A stretch of 64,000 bases of DNA from Prosapia bicincta (Eukaryota > Arthropoda > Insecta > Hemiptera > Cercopidae). The notes under the pieces were generated by a model. That model was not told where the DNA came from, made no database searches, and saw only the letters and a list, made by a program, of their open reading frames with translations. The DNA lies in contig JBAIZL010000003.1 in NCBI GenBank assembly GCA_036971475.1, forward strand, positions 47,666,842 through 47,730,841, read 5' to 3'. A program made the position numbers and the translations under genes. Shown piece by piece: positions 22,621 to 34,589 of the stretch; position 1 is the first letter of the stretch, and every line of letters begins with the position of its first letter.

Positions 22621-24310
22621 TTTGTAAATGGTTGATTCAGAACCAAAGTTTTTGTTGCCTTGATAGAATTAATTATTGTTTATATACTACAATTTTGGAA
22701 TGTAAAATAATTCGATATACTGTATATAACTATTTTTACAGATAGGATTTTCAATTATGATCATATAAGATAAAAAATTGAACTGCTAACTTATAATACA
22801 ACCAAGCTGTGTTGCCACATTTACTTCAATGTAATGTCTAGAGTAAACAAAATAAAGGAAGAATGTCGAGGTGGCCCCAGCCAACTAAAGTAACAAATTC
22901 TTATCTCTACGATCTAGACTTTGAACAGCAAGGGAATCGGACAGGTCAGCTGTGTTTCTTTAACAAGTGCGTATATATTATCGTTTCTTACTCGATTACA
23001 GTTGTGATGAACTTAGCTGTATTTTCACATTTTGTCTAAAGGTTTTTAAATTAAAAGTTTGTTTTCAAGTGTAATTAGTTTATAATAATTGGGACAGTTA
23101 GACGGTTTCAATTATTGTTTTCTATTAGGGCAAATATTTTTATTAACTACATAAGAAGAAATATATATATTTCACAAGTATTTTATGTTACGCTAAAATC
23201 GCACAAAGAAGATAGCTTGTAGTTTTGCCGAAACATGTACGTATAGAGAACTATATCCTGTTGTGAGTTTTGTGTTTCTATAATATTTCTTATAGTTAGA
23301 TTATAACGATGCTATAGGAAGTTAATGTATTTGTTAGGCGAGATTTTATTTTTCCACTGTTTAATAAACCTTTGAAGCATTTACGTTATGTAGTCTATGT
23401 ACGCAAAAGTAATTTTGTAGTCTGGTGTTGGCATTTGTATTCATTGATGTTAATTCACAGACACACACAGACTCATAGTTAAACATGCACATAGGCACAC
23501 AGAGACACACAGACATCCAGTAACACAGTTACACACACAGCAAACCAGCTGAACTATTATTGGTAATATTAATTTTTGGGGATAAGAGAAAATTTAGGTT
23601 ATAAACTGTTTTTATTCCCTGGGTACAGCTTTGTAAAGAAACAAAAGCAAAAAATCCTCATACTATAGCAAACATTTGCTCAAAGTAAAATTGTTACATT
23701 TGTCGTTAATTTGGTTACTTCTATAGGTTACATGTGTGTCATGGTTAAGTAATAATGGGATATGATTGCTTCAAGCATGAAGCTTTGGGGAATAGGTTTT
23801 TGGAAAACCTGCAAAGGAATAACATTGTTTGTGTTATAAAATACATTTGGTTTTCAAGAGCCATTCTGTGTGGAAATAACTAATAAACAAAAATGTAGGA
23901 CTTTTCCAAAAAATCCAGTTTAAAAGTGTATAAAATAAGAAAAGATAAACACTAACCTATAACTATGGGATTAGATATAGAACAGAGAAGAACACTACGG
24001 TGGGTTTTATTTGAAATGTTTATGTAATGTGTTTCATGCTATATTTATTTGTATGTAATATTTAAGAAGCCAATTGAATATTAAAGTCTTGCTTCTGCAT
24101 AGTTCGATTTATTTTAACGGGAACATTTGTGATAAAAAATCTAAGGTAAAACTGTTATTATCAAAATTTAATATAAAATCTTATTTACAAAGGAAAAACC
24201 TTTGTTTTAACTTTAAACTTACTTTATGCTACTAAACTGCAAAAGGAACTTCACATAGTGTAATACAAAGTTATAGAAAGAAACAATTAATGTTGTTATT
24301 GCATTTGCAG

Positions 24311-24357
24311 ACTAGTGGCAAGCCAAGCAAAGGATGACTTGGGAAAGCTCCTTTCCT
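24311..24357 (+). pseudogene. Exon-like block A, copy 2 (truncated)
   Basis: Follows 'gcatttgcag' and begins 'actagtggcaagccaagc'. Frame 1 gives TSGKPSKG then TGA. A deletion removes its 3' half and the donor site. Confidence 0.4.
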
Positions 24358-24761
24358 TAAAACGTGTTTTTAATTACCTTTTTATTACTTTAAAATATTG
24401 ATTAGAATAACTTGACTCTAAAAGTAATTCATTAATTATTTGCATTTTTGTTAATACGTATGAAGACACAATTTTTCTAAGGGGAGACAAGGCTAGAATG
24501 GAGGCGAATCCCAATTAGTTAGAAATTTCAATGTATGTAAAAACGTATTTATTTCCGTTTGCGGAAAAAGTTTATAGAGACTCGGCACAAATTTTACTGA
24601 ATAATTATTCCAAGAGTAAATAATTCTAAACTTCACATATAACAAGGAACACACTAACTATCATGAAGGCCTTTGTCATGTTACTAACTGTATGACCTTC
24701 ACACATGCCACAATCGGTAACAAAATGATGAATAATATAATATTACTTGTATATTTTACAG

Positions 24762-24865
24762 AACTAGCCCAAGATCCTGGCAGATAATGGGGATGGACAC
24801 TGCAACTTGAATAACATATCATCTTCCCTCAGAACCACATACGATGAGTTGACAAGGCTTCAAAG
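24762..24865 (+). pseudogene. Exon-like block B, copy 2
   Basis: A 104-bp block between 'tattttacag' and 'gtatgttg'. The reading frame of copies 1 and 3 has a TAG at the second codon, then PKILADNGDGHC. Splice-like ends are kept although the frame is broken. Confidence 0.45.
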
Positions 24866-26735
24866 GTATGTTGCTATCTGTCTATTTACCTTTATACAGC
24901 ATTACACTGGTTCCTTTCTCTAAACAAACGAGTCGAATCTGGGATCTGATACTTATAAACATCCTCAGTGGAAGTGAGTTTTAGGTTAAATTTTCCTGAG
25001 GTTTGAACCAGCACGCTTCATTAGTTATAACACCCAGTATAAACTATTGGGGCTTTTAGACATAATTAAACCAAAATGGATGGTGTCAAAATATTGCGGA
25101 TAATTTCAAAACCTCACACAAGTTGAAAATTATAACAAAACGAGACCTTCCAACGGCACGTGTAAAGAGAAGAGTGAGCCCGAATTTAACAGTTTGAGCT
25201 CCTCAGGCGATCCTCGCTAGGTTTAATATCCTTGAATGTTGCGAGCTGAATGATTTTATTTTAATTATGTGCTACTGTTAAAAACTATTTAACCATATAT
25301 TATTGTTTGTATTGTTTTATTTGTTGTAGCAGAAATATTTTACAAAACGATTTCTTGTTTTGTTTTTTATTACATCATACGACTTTTTTAAAAGGACTTT
25401 GAATTGTTTGTAATTCAGGAAAAGGATTTCAGTACTAAACTGATTTTATTACTGAAGTGCGTCGTTCCCAATTAAAAGCAAATCATCTATTTCATTCTTA
25501 GAACACAACCAATTCCTTCCACGTCTAGTGCAAAGCTTCATGTTGTTACCTAAATCGACGTTGCGTTGTCCGGCCACGGCCAAACAAATTCCTCTTCGCT
25601 ATTCTAAACGTTAATCTGTCCAACAATGGATCAGCTGTTTTTTGTCGCCAGAGCTGTGTTAGTTTAAGGTTATCTTTTCGCCTCACAAATAATTGTAAAT
25701 AACTGAACGTGTGTGAAATGTATGTTTGATGTAATATAACTTGGAATCATTCAGAAATGTCGATATTTAAGTAAGTAAAGTTTATCTTTTGTTATTTGCC
25801 TAGATTTCTACATAAAGTAGTTCAATTTATAGTTAATAGAATCTAAAGTTAATATAGATTCTTAAAAACTTAATGTAATTTTCTCGTATTCTCAACAGGG
25901 TTTTTATTTAGTAATGGGAAAAGCTATTAGGTATTCTCGTAAATCTAAGCTGCTAAACAGTATTACTGCTAAAGCTATAATCTAAACAAATATTGAGTTT
26001 TACGTTCGCATGTTTATGCATTTACATGCTATAATTGTTTACAGTTAATTAGAATAGGCCTGTATTCTTACTGGCAACATCCTATTACAGCTCTTCATTT
26101 ACAATTGTAGGTTATAGGCTTTTAATTCTAATCACATGTTTTAGTGAGACCAAAAGTTGGTAATTGAGTAGAACTGCTTTTCGTAATCTTTTTGTTAAGT
26201 AGAGTTTTTTTTTATTTTGAAATAATTATAGATTCTCTCAAAATATACGTAGCATAAAAATTTCGTATTCACACAATGGTTTTTGTTTATTATTAACTCT
26301 AGTCAAAGTTATTTTTATTCTAAGCTTTTAAACAGAGTTCTCCGTTGGAAGCAACTTGAAGCAAGTGTGGTGTATTTTTCAATTAAAGTAAATAAAAATT
26401 CTAAAATACGAATGCACTTTTCTGTTTATTCATTCTGTACATTTAGATTTCAAAACAGTGTTCTTTAGAAGAAATTATTAAATACATTATTTTTTAAATT
26501 ATGAATTAATTATGTTTTCTGTGTTATATTTAGTCTTGAGAGGGGCACGAAAACTGTCAGTGTGGGCAAACATCGTAGTTCCATAAAGCTATTTTTTTAA
26601 AAAAGAAGTCACTTCTCGTTAAGTTTATAATTATATTAAATATATAAATAATTTATTTATATCGTTAATTTATTAAGTTTATATATTCTTGAATATTAAT
26701 AAAGGATATTAGCACCCCATAGTTGCTTATACATT

Positions 26736-27520
26736 CTAAAGTTATATACAAATCTAAAGTTGTGGGAATTTTGGTCCCCAAGGAATGTTATTTGACATCC
26801 CTTGATGTTACAACTTTATTCACTAAACTTCCTGTGTATTTACCTACTAATAGTTTTAAACTTAGGTATTTAATAGGAGAACTCACTAAGTTTAATGAAG
26901 CAGGCTTTCTGGAATTAGTTACAATTTTACCTAATAATGCTTACTTTCAGTTAACAATGGACTTTACAAACAAATTGTAGGCTCTCCTGCGGGATCTAAC
27001 ACCTGACCTATATAATCCAATAGGGAATGGGGGATTTAGAATATCTGGGAAAAGTAAAACACATTTAAATCTATATTAACAGCTTGGCTGCGATATTTTT
27101 ACTGCTGTTCCTACGAAAAGAACGCATGATGCAGTCGGTTTATTTAATACTTATGAATAAATATAAAATTTAGGGTTAGAATAGAACTTAATACTTGTTA
27201 AAGGTTTTATAGATATAGGTTATAAGGGACAAGGGTGGGTATATTATTGATAATTGGTTTAGGTAGAACACTTTTACTGGATGATATATTAAGTATCATA
27301 TATCTGGAAGTATTCAACCCAACAAGAAGTTTCTTATACAAAACTAAAGAAGAAAGCTTGTATTTTCAACCCCTGCTAAAAATATCTTCTACAGTTTAGA
27401 AGTCTTTGAGTAACTATCCCGAGAAATCGAGTAATGTTCGACTTTTGCTGAATGTGAAGGGGAAATATTTCGCCGTCAGTTTTACCAACATTTCGATGAA
27501 ATATCAGATATTTTTATAAT
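26736..27520 (+). pseudogene. Penelope-like element reverse transcriptase, broken
   Basis: Plus-strand pieces in order: 'ECYLTSLDVTTLFTKLPV' (about 26780, the first RT aspartate motif of the Penelope type, DVxxLFT), 'YFQL', then after a frameshift 'YKQIVGSPAGSNT' (26965 on; the Q-x-x-G-x-P-x-G-S motif), then 'WLRY' followed in another frame by 'DIFTAVPTKRTHDAVGLFN' (27092 on; the YVDD region, interrupted right at the catalytic pair). Later 'ILSIIYLEVFNPTRSF' is plausible downstream RT. Penelope elements encode an RT related to telomerase and usually a GIY-YIG nuclease; none is visible here. The start coincides with the end of unit copy 2. Confidence 0.7.
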
Positions 27521-27639
27521 AGTAACAGAATGTAATGTAAAATGACGCCTTGCTAATAGTTTTTCAAAATATTTTGCAAAAGTTATTTGCATTTTTGTGC
27601 AGAGTTTAGTATATGAAACTATTGCTTGTTTTTTTAACC
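27521..27639. other. AT-rich spacer
   Basis: No ORF or repeat recognised between the Penelope remnant and the poly(T) that marks a LINE 3' end. Confidence 0.5.
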
Positions 27640-28890
27640 CGGGTCTGGACCCTCAAAACCGCCTCAGCCCTAATGTCAGCCAACCTCTAGCGAGCTACCT
27701 CAGTCTCACATGCGCATCCTGTTAGTATGTCTGAGAGTGAAGGAAGGAAACTGGATTGATTGCCCATGTACCAAGCTCATAAGCAGAATCAGGAGGTAGT
27801 GAAATGAAACAGTATGGTAAGTGTCGCGCTAAGAGCGGGATGAAAAAATCCTGGCAAGAAAGAAATCCTGCCAGGAAAAATCCCGGGACAGATCATGCAG
27901 GAACCCTGGGGGCTTGGGGTATTACCTTACAAGTACCATGTTAGTCTAGTGATTCTATGGTAGGAATGACATGCACCTCTTCTTCTGCTGCTTACTTGAA
28001 ACAGAAAAGGCATGCAATAAAAATTAATCAATTAGTACCTCCGTTGGGACTAAACGGAGATGTGCCCCTGCGTCAGCTGGAACATAACTGTGAAGCAGAA
28101 TCGATTAGTATGTATATTAATATTGTTGTCTTATGGTTAGAGCTAGGCTATCAGTAGGGACAGCTGCCGTCTCTGTGTCGTGGGTGGGGTTGTATCTACC
28201 CAGTGAGGAAACGAGCGCGGAGGTTGTATGTGCGTGAGCCTGTTTGTAGACCTTTGTGGCTAAGTTTCGGAGGTGTTATATGATGGAAGGCACTTTCAAG
28301 TCAATCTGAAGAAGTTTATTCTTGTACATCTAGATGCCTTCGCGATTGTTTTGGAATAACTGGAGTCTGCGTGTGCATGAGTTGCTTGCATGGCTCCAGA
28401 CGGGTGAAGCGTACGTGAGTATGCTGGGGAACATCGAGTAGTTGTATATAGTAGTGGCCGCCCGTAGTGAAAGTGGGCTTCTTCTGTTAAGCATAAGATA
28501 CAGCTGTGTTATTCTAATTGTTGCTCTCTTTAACGTGTTGGTAATGTGAGGGTCCCAAGTCAGGCCTCTGTCGAGTATGACTCCCAGATATTTGACCTGG
28601 TTCCACCAGTAAATGTCCTTGCCTAATAGTTTTAGTGGTGTGTTGAGTTTGTGTGTCCTACGTTTGGAGAGAAGCAGAGCCTGGCACTTGGCCACGTTCG
28701 CCTTAATTCTCCAGTAACTCAGCCATGATTCTGGTACTATAAGGAGGTCCTTAAAATTGGAGTTTATAAATGTGGTTCCTATGACTGAGCGAATAACGGT
28801 GTCTTCTGCAAATGAGGCCACTTGGTTTTTGAGTGTTGTCGGTATGTCGTTGATACAGCTCATGAACAATACGGACCCAATAGTTGAGCC
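27640..28890 (-). mobile_element. 5'-truncated Jockey LINE with 3' UTR
   Basis: On the minus strand it begins inside the RT ('INDIPTTLKNQVASFAEDT', where FADD has become FAED), continues with 'KANVAKCQALLLSKR', 'VKYLGVILDRGLTWDPHI', 'LSLRAATTIYNYSMF' and 'SILTYASPVWSHASN' (28330-28869, 179 codons open), then a 3' UTR. It ends in a short A tail, seen on the plus strand as T7 at 27648. The 3' region from 27955 matches 20800 onwards, so it is the same family as the 20-22 kb copy. No clear target-site duplication was found for this copy. Confidence 0.85.
28330..28869 (-). pseudogene. Jockey RT C-terminal half (179-codon open frame)
   Basis: Covers the second palm motif, the thumb and the conserved post-RT region of a Jockey-clade ORF2. 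The frame is unusually intact for this window, but the active-site Asp-Asp reads Glu-Asp and the N-terminal half is absent, so it cannot be functional. It ends in ...RRLQLFQNNREGI, where the longer copy at 21132-21341 continues NKVLRIITRLL. Confidence 0.85.
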
Positions 28891-28895
28891 CTAAG

Positions 28896-29160
28896 TAAAT
28901 TATTGGTTTTTTTTTAATCCGGGTCTGACCCCCAAAACCCGCCCAGCCCTCGTGGCAGCCAACCTCTAGCGAGCTACCTCCGTCTCACATGCGCATGCGG
29001 TTAGTATCCCTACCGCGAGTGAAGGAAACGGGATTGATTGCCCATGTACCCAACTCATAAGCTCTTTTCATGGATAATCAGGAGATAGTGAACAGAAACA
29101 GTACGGTAAGTGTCGCGCTAGTGCGGGATGAAAAAACCTGGCAAGAAATAAATTATTGGT
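28896..29160 (-). mobile_element. Solo LINE 3' end (241 bp) with 12-bp target-site duplication
   Basis: The insert 28908-29148 is homologous to the 3' UTR at 27645-27870 and ends in A9 on the minus strand. It is bounded by identical 12-bp direct repeats 'taaattattggt' at 28896-28907 and 29149-29160. This is the signature of target-primed reverse transcription with extreme 5' truncation. A SINE sharing the LINE tail is an alternative. Confidence 0.9.
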
Positions 29161-29319
29161 AAACCATATCGTCAGGTGCTGCCCTCGACGGACTTATCGT
29201 GAACTATTACGAACAAGAATGCTTTATGCAGCACGAAGGCGATTACTAATCGTTTTTTTGCCAATTACTCAAAAACAAAATATTTTTAAAATTTAAGTCA
29301 GCTAACACAAATATTGACT
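29161..29319. other. Spacer before the 88-bp array
   Basis: Contains 'caggtgctgccctcgac', resembling the 'aggtgctgccatctg' word of the 375-bp satellite and of 55256-55370. Nothing else recognised. Confidence 0.4.
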
Positions 29320-32300
29320 TGTCCGCGTTATATGGTATAACTCTTATCCTTTCTCGCAACACTCAACACCCATCTTTATAGTAATGGAAGTTACAGCACT
29401 AAAGCTTTCAGTGACTCATATGGTATAACTCTCCTCCTTTCTCGCAACACTCAACACCCATCTTTATAGTAAAGGGAGTTACAGCACTAAAGCTTTCAGT
29501 GACTCATATGGTATAACTCTCCTCCTTTCTCGCAACACTCAACACCCATCTTTATAGTAAAGGTAGTTACAGCACTAAAGCTTTCAGTGACTCATATGGT
29601 ATAACTCTCCTTTCTCGCAACACTCAACACCCATCTTTATAGTAAAGGGAGTTACAGCACTAAAGCTTTCAGTGACTCATATGGTATAACTCTCCTCCTT
29701 TCTCGCAACACTCAACACCCATCTTTATAGTAATGGAAGTTACAGCACTAAAACTTTCAGTGACTCATATGGTATAACTCTCCTCCTTTCTTGCAACACT
29801 CAACACCTATCTTTATAGTAAAGGGAGTTACAGCACTAAAGCTTTCAGTGACTCATATGGTATAACTCTCCTCCTTTCTCGCAACACTCAACACCCATAT
29901 TTATAGTAAAGGGAGTTACAGCACTAAAGCTTTCAGTGACTCATATGGTATAACTCTTCTCCTTTCTCGCAACACTCAACACCCATATTTATAGTAAAGG
30001 GAGTTACAGCACTAAAGCTTTCAGTGACTCATATGGTATAACTCTCCTCCTTTCTCGCAACACTCAACACCCATATTTATAGTAAAGGGAGTTACAGCAC
30101 TAAAGCTTTCAGTGACTCATATGGTATAACTCTCCTCCTTTCTCGCAACACTCAACACCCATATTTATAGTAAAGGGAGTTACAGCACTAAAGCTTTCAG
30201 TGACTCATATGCTATAACTCTTCTCCTTTCTCGCAACACTCAACACCCATATTTATAGTAAAGGAAGTTACAGCACTAAAACTTTCAGTGACTCATATGG
30301 TATAACTCTCCTCCTTTCTCGCAACACTCAACACCCATATTTATAGTAAAGGGAGTTACAGCACTAAAGCTTTCAGTGACTCATATGGTATAACTCTCCT
30401 CCTTTCTCGCAACACTCAACACCCATATTTATAGTAAAGGGAGTTACAGCACTAAAGCTTTCAGTGACTCATATGGTATAACTCTCCTCCTTTCTCGCAA
30501 CACTCAACACCCATATTTATAGTAAAGGGAGTTACAGCACTAAAACTTTCAGTGACTCATATGGTATAACTCTCCTCCTTTCTCGCAACACTCAACACCC
30601 ATCTTTATAGTAATGGAAGTTACAGCACTAAAGCTTTCAGTGACTCATATGGTATAACTCTCCTCCTTTCTCGCAACACTCAACACCCATCTTTATAGTA
30701 AAGGGAGTTACAGCACTAAAGCTTTCAGTGACTCATATGGTATAACTCTCCTCCTTTCTCGCAACACTCAACACCCATCTTTATAGTAAAGGTAGTTACA
30801 GCACTAAAGCTTTCAGTGACTCATATGGTATAACTCTCCTTTCTCGCAACACTCAACACCCATCTTTATAGTAAAGGGAGTTACAGCACTAAAGCTTTCA
30901 GTGACTCATATGGTATAACTCTCCTCCTTTCTCGCAACACTCAACACCCATCTTTATAGTAATGGAAGTTACAGCACTAAAACTTTCAGTGACTCATATG
31001 GTATAACTCTCCTCCTTTCTTGCAACACTCAACACCTATCTTTATAGTAAAGGGAGTTACAGCACTAAAGCTTTCAGTGACTCATATGGTATAACTCTCC
31101 TCCTTTCTCGCAACACTCAACACCCATATTTATAGTAAAGGGAGTTACAGCACTAAAGCTTTCAGTGACTCATATGGTATAACTCTTCTCCTTTCTCGCA
31201 ACACTCAACACCCATATTTATAGTAAAGGGAGTTACAGCACTAAAGCTTTCAGTGACTCATATGGTATAACTCTCCTCCTTTCTCGCAACACTCAACACC
31301 CATATTTATAGTAAAGGGAGTTACAGCACTAAAGCTTTCAGTGACTCATATGGTATAACTCTCCTCCTTTCTCGCAACACTCAACACCCATATTTATAGT
31401 AAAGGGAGTTACAGCACTAAAGCTTTCAGTGACTCATATGCTATAACTCTTCTCCTTTCTCGCAACACTCAACACCCATATTTATAGTAAAGGAAGTTAC
31501 AGCACTAAAACTTTCAGTGACTCATATGGTATAACTCTCCTCCTTTCTCGCAACACTCAACACCCATCTTTATAGTAAAAGGAGTTACAGCACTAAAGCT
31601 TTCAGTGACTCATATGGTATAACTCTCCTCCTTTCTCGCAACACTCAACACCCATCTTTATAGTAAAGGGAGTTACAGCACTAAAACTTTCAGTGACTCA
31701 TATGGTATAACTCTTCTCCTTTCTCGCAACACTCAACACCCATATTTATAGTAAAGGGAGTTACAGCACTAAAGCTTTCAGTGACTCATATGGTATAACT
31801 CTCCTCCTTTCTCGCAACACTCAACACCCATATTTATAGTAAAGGGAGTTACAGCACTAAAGCTTTCAGTGACTCATATGGTATAACTCTCCTCCTTTCT
31901 CGCAACACTCAACACCCATATTTATAGTAAAGGGAGTTACAGCACTAAAGCTTTCAGTGACTCATATGCTATAACTCTTCTCCTTTCTCGCAACACTCAA
32001 CACCCATATTTATAGTAAAGGAAGTTACAGCACTAAAACTTTCAGTGACTCATATGGTATAACTCTCCTCCTTTCTCGCAACACTCAACACCCATATTTA
32101 TAGTAAAGGGAGTTACAGCACTAAAGCTTTCAGTGACTCATATGGTATAACTCTCCTCCTTTCTCGCAACACTCAACACCCATCTTTATAGTAAAGGGAG
32201 TTACAGCACTAAAACTTTCAGTGACTCATATGGTATAACTCTCCTCCTTTCTCGCAACACTCAATACCCATCTTTATAGTAAAGGGAGTTACAGCACTAA

Positions 32301-32943
32301 AACTTTCAGTGACTCATATGGTATAACTCTTCTCCTTTCTCGCAACACTCAACACCCATATTTATAGTAAAGGGAGTTACAGCACTAAAGCTTTCAGTGA
32401 CTCATATGGTATAACTCTCCTCCTTTCTCGCAACACTCAACACCCATATTTATAGTAAAGGGAGTTACAGCACTAAAGCTTTCAGTGACTCATATGGTAT
32501 AACTCTCCTCCTTTCTCGCAACACTCAACACCCATATTTATAGTAAAGGGAGTTACAGCACTAAAGCTTTCAGTGACTCATATGGTATAACTCTCCTCCT
32601 TTCTCGCAACACTCAACACCCATCTTTATAGTAAAGGGAGTTACAGCACTAAAACTTTCAGTGACTCATATGGTATAACTCTCCTCCTTTCTCGCAACAC
32701 TCAACACCCATCTTTATAGTAAAGGGAGTTACAGCACTAAAGCTTTCAGTGACTCATATGGTATAACTCTCCTCCTTTCTCGCAACACTTAACACCCATC
32801 TTTATAGTAAAGGGAGTTACAGCACTAAAACTTTCAGTGACTCATATGGTATAACTCTCCTCCTTTCTCGCAATACTCAACACCCATCTTTATAGTAAAG
32901 GGAGTTACAGCACTAAAGCTTTCAGTGACTCATATGGTATAAG
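29320..32943. repeat. 88-bp satellite array (about 41 units)
   Basis: Units of 88 bp (85 bp when one 'ctc' is missing) run from 'ctcatatggtataactctcc' to 'actaaagctttcagtga'. Higher-order structure: the rare 'aggtagttac' variant recurs at 29561 and 30790, and 'catatgctataactc' at 30211 and 31440, both 1229 bp apart (14 units, one of 85 bp). The latter recurs again 528 bp (6 units) on, at 31968. Each unit carries TGACTCATATG. There is no open frame. The left edge unit is degenerate. Confidence 0.97.
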
Positions 32944-33864
32944 AAAAGGTTTGTTGTGTTAAATATCTGTAGAAATGTCACTAAAGGCTCCGACAGAAAC
33001 AAATAGATATCAGTCCCGGTTTGTAAATTTATACACGTTTAAAGTGATAAAAACACACCCTGATTTTACATTTACTGGTTTCATGATACAAGGATTTCTT
33101 AAAACAGTCATCTGCACATATTTAACCCAACAAGATGATATGTACACTGAACGAAAGTAGAAGGTCTGTATTTTCATCCGATATTTTTCCTTCAATTTTC
33201 CTTGAAATGTTTTAAATAGCCCAAGGTCTTCTGTAGCAGACAAAGCCAAACCGGTTCCCGCTGTTTTACAGGGAAAGCCACTGAATCTGTGCAATACCCG
33301 GCATCTTAACTGTTCTTCTCTGTTATAAAACATTCAAGATATAGTAACTTAGATTTTAGTAACGAAAAAGGAAGGGTACGGGGTAAGTAAGCGATGCGTC
33401 AACATGCACCCAGACCGCTTCGCCAACTTACCTCCTCACGCTATCTTAGGTTGGAACTAATCTTGCTCTATACCAAAGTAAGTAAAAGTATGAAACAGCG
33501 GCTTGTTTTGTAGCTTGATAAAAGGCAAATGACGTGGTTTGTGCCTAAAAACTTAGAAATTTGAGCAGTGGTGTTATAAAATAATACTTGTAGTAACAAA
33601 TATTTACTTAATTTTTTATAAAACAAACCATCCCAAACACTCACGAAACAACTAAGAATCTAGGTCTCAGATTACGTCCACACTGTTGTGTTACATGGGG
33701 AAATACATCACCGAGCGGTCAGTGTTGTGAACTCATTAACATAGAATTAGAAGCCACTGCGCCAACTTACCCGTGTGGCAACTAGCTTTGGTCTCCTCTA
33801 CTTATAGGTTCTGCAACAATAACATAGCCAGTATGGTTACAAAATAAGATAAGGGTGTGTCCCT
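32944..33864. other. Low-complexity spacer, no supported gene
   Basis: Small ORFs at 32975-33160 (+) and 33010-33333 (-) overlap antiparallel and show no domain. A weak similarity between 33115-33180 and 27305-27370 ('aacccaacaaga' with 'gtattttca') hints at a further Penelope remnant. Two related words, 'cgccaacttacc' at about 33422 and 33759, are spaced about 340 bp apart. Confidence 0.35.
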
Positions 33865-34077
33865 ATCGTTATTTATAAAGTCAGGTATATTGCGGACATG
33901 GAGGGGGTTTGTGTGATACATCGCACCTTGTCTTGTTCTAAAAAATATTTTTTATAATGAAAAGAATATATAGTAAGTCTAATTGCAAAAACCGAGGTTT
34001 ATTTTGGGTTTAAGTATTGTTTATACGGAGGTTGTACAGCTTGGATGAGGACGATTTGATAGATGAGACTCTATCAG

Positions 34078-34144
<67 letters not shown>

Positions 34145-34500
34145 AGAGTATTAGGACTACGTGCGGGGTGCATCGCTGGCAAGGCGAACTCTATGCGTCT
34201 TGGGAATCTCATTTGCTCTATGCCTGAGCAAGTCGATGCATGTCATCGGCAAGGCGAGAAGAATTCGCGTCCCCCGTGACCTCGCTTGAGCCTTTCGTTT
34301 CTTATTATTTCCAAGGTCGATCTTGCGCTGTTATTCGTGATGTTCTGTAGCTCGCTTACGGCGTTTGGCTAATCGTGCAACCTCACCTGCTTCAGGTTCC
34401 TCTTGCAGCCCAACTTGCCGTGTTTGCCTCTCCTCGTTGTGCAGCTGTCGCTTTAACCATTGTAACGATTGTCACAAACGCAACATTCACTCACACACGA
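33865..34500 (-). mobile_element. Helitron-like N-terminal fragment, copy 2 (empty site)
   Basis: Same repeat as 18954-19790 without the 320-bp insert. Minus-strand pieces: 'LQWLKRQLHNEERQTRQVG', 'EAGEVARLAKRRKRA', 'RLADDMHRLAQ' and 'ANEIPKTHRVRLASDAPRT', in two frames. The Arg/Ala-rich repeated RLAxDA pattern suggests the N-terminal region of a Helitron-type or similar transposon protein. No Rep or helicase domain is present, so the class is tentative. Confidence 0.4.
34078..34142. repeat. (TA)n(TG)n microsatellite
   Basis: About 22 bp of alternating TA followed by about 42 bp of TG, within the Helitron-like repeat. The matching position in the other copy (about 19415) has only 'acatatatagg', so the expansion happened in this copy. 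Confidence 0.95.
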
Positions 34501-34589
34501 AGCACAGATTTAAATGATGAGTGGGGGATATCGCAACGGTTCTCGCGTGAAGTGTTTAACGATCGGCCAGATGAGTGTATCTGTTGTGT

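Larger units (their letters stand above)
22640..26735. repeat. Segmental duplication unit, copy 2
   Basis: Collinear with copy 1 from 'gttgccttgatagaatt' (22658; cf. 8430) to 'agcaccccatagttgctta' (26710; cf. 13120). It keeps block A (truncated) and block B. Relative to copies 1 and 3 it lacks about 1.1 kb after block A: at 24357 it jumps to sequence matching the region near 10748. It ends where a Penelope remnant begins and has no minisatellite. The 61-codon ORF at 26283-26468 looks fortuitous. Confidence 0.85.

Noticed and set aside
27957..28157. 66-codon plus-strand ORF
   Set aside because: Antisense to the 3' UTR of the truncated Jockey copy; the matching place at 20812 has a stop.
33700..33790. 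tRNA gene ('accgagcggtcagtg')
   Set aside because: Resembles an A box, but no B box or acceptor-stem pairing follows.
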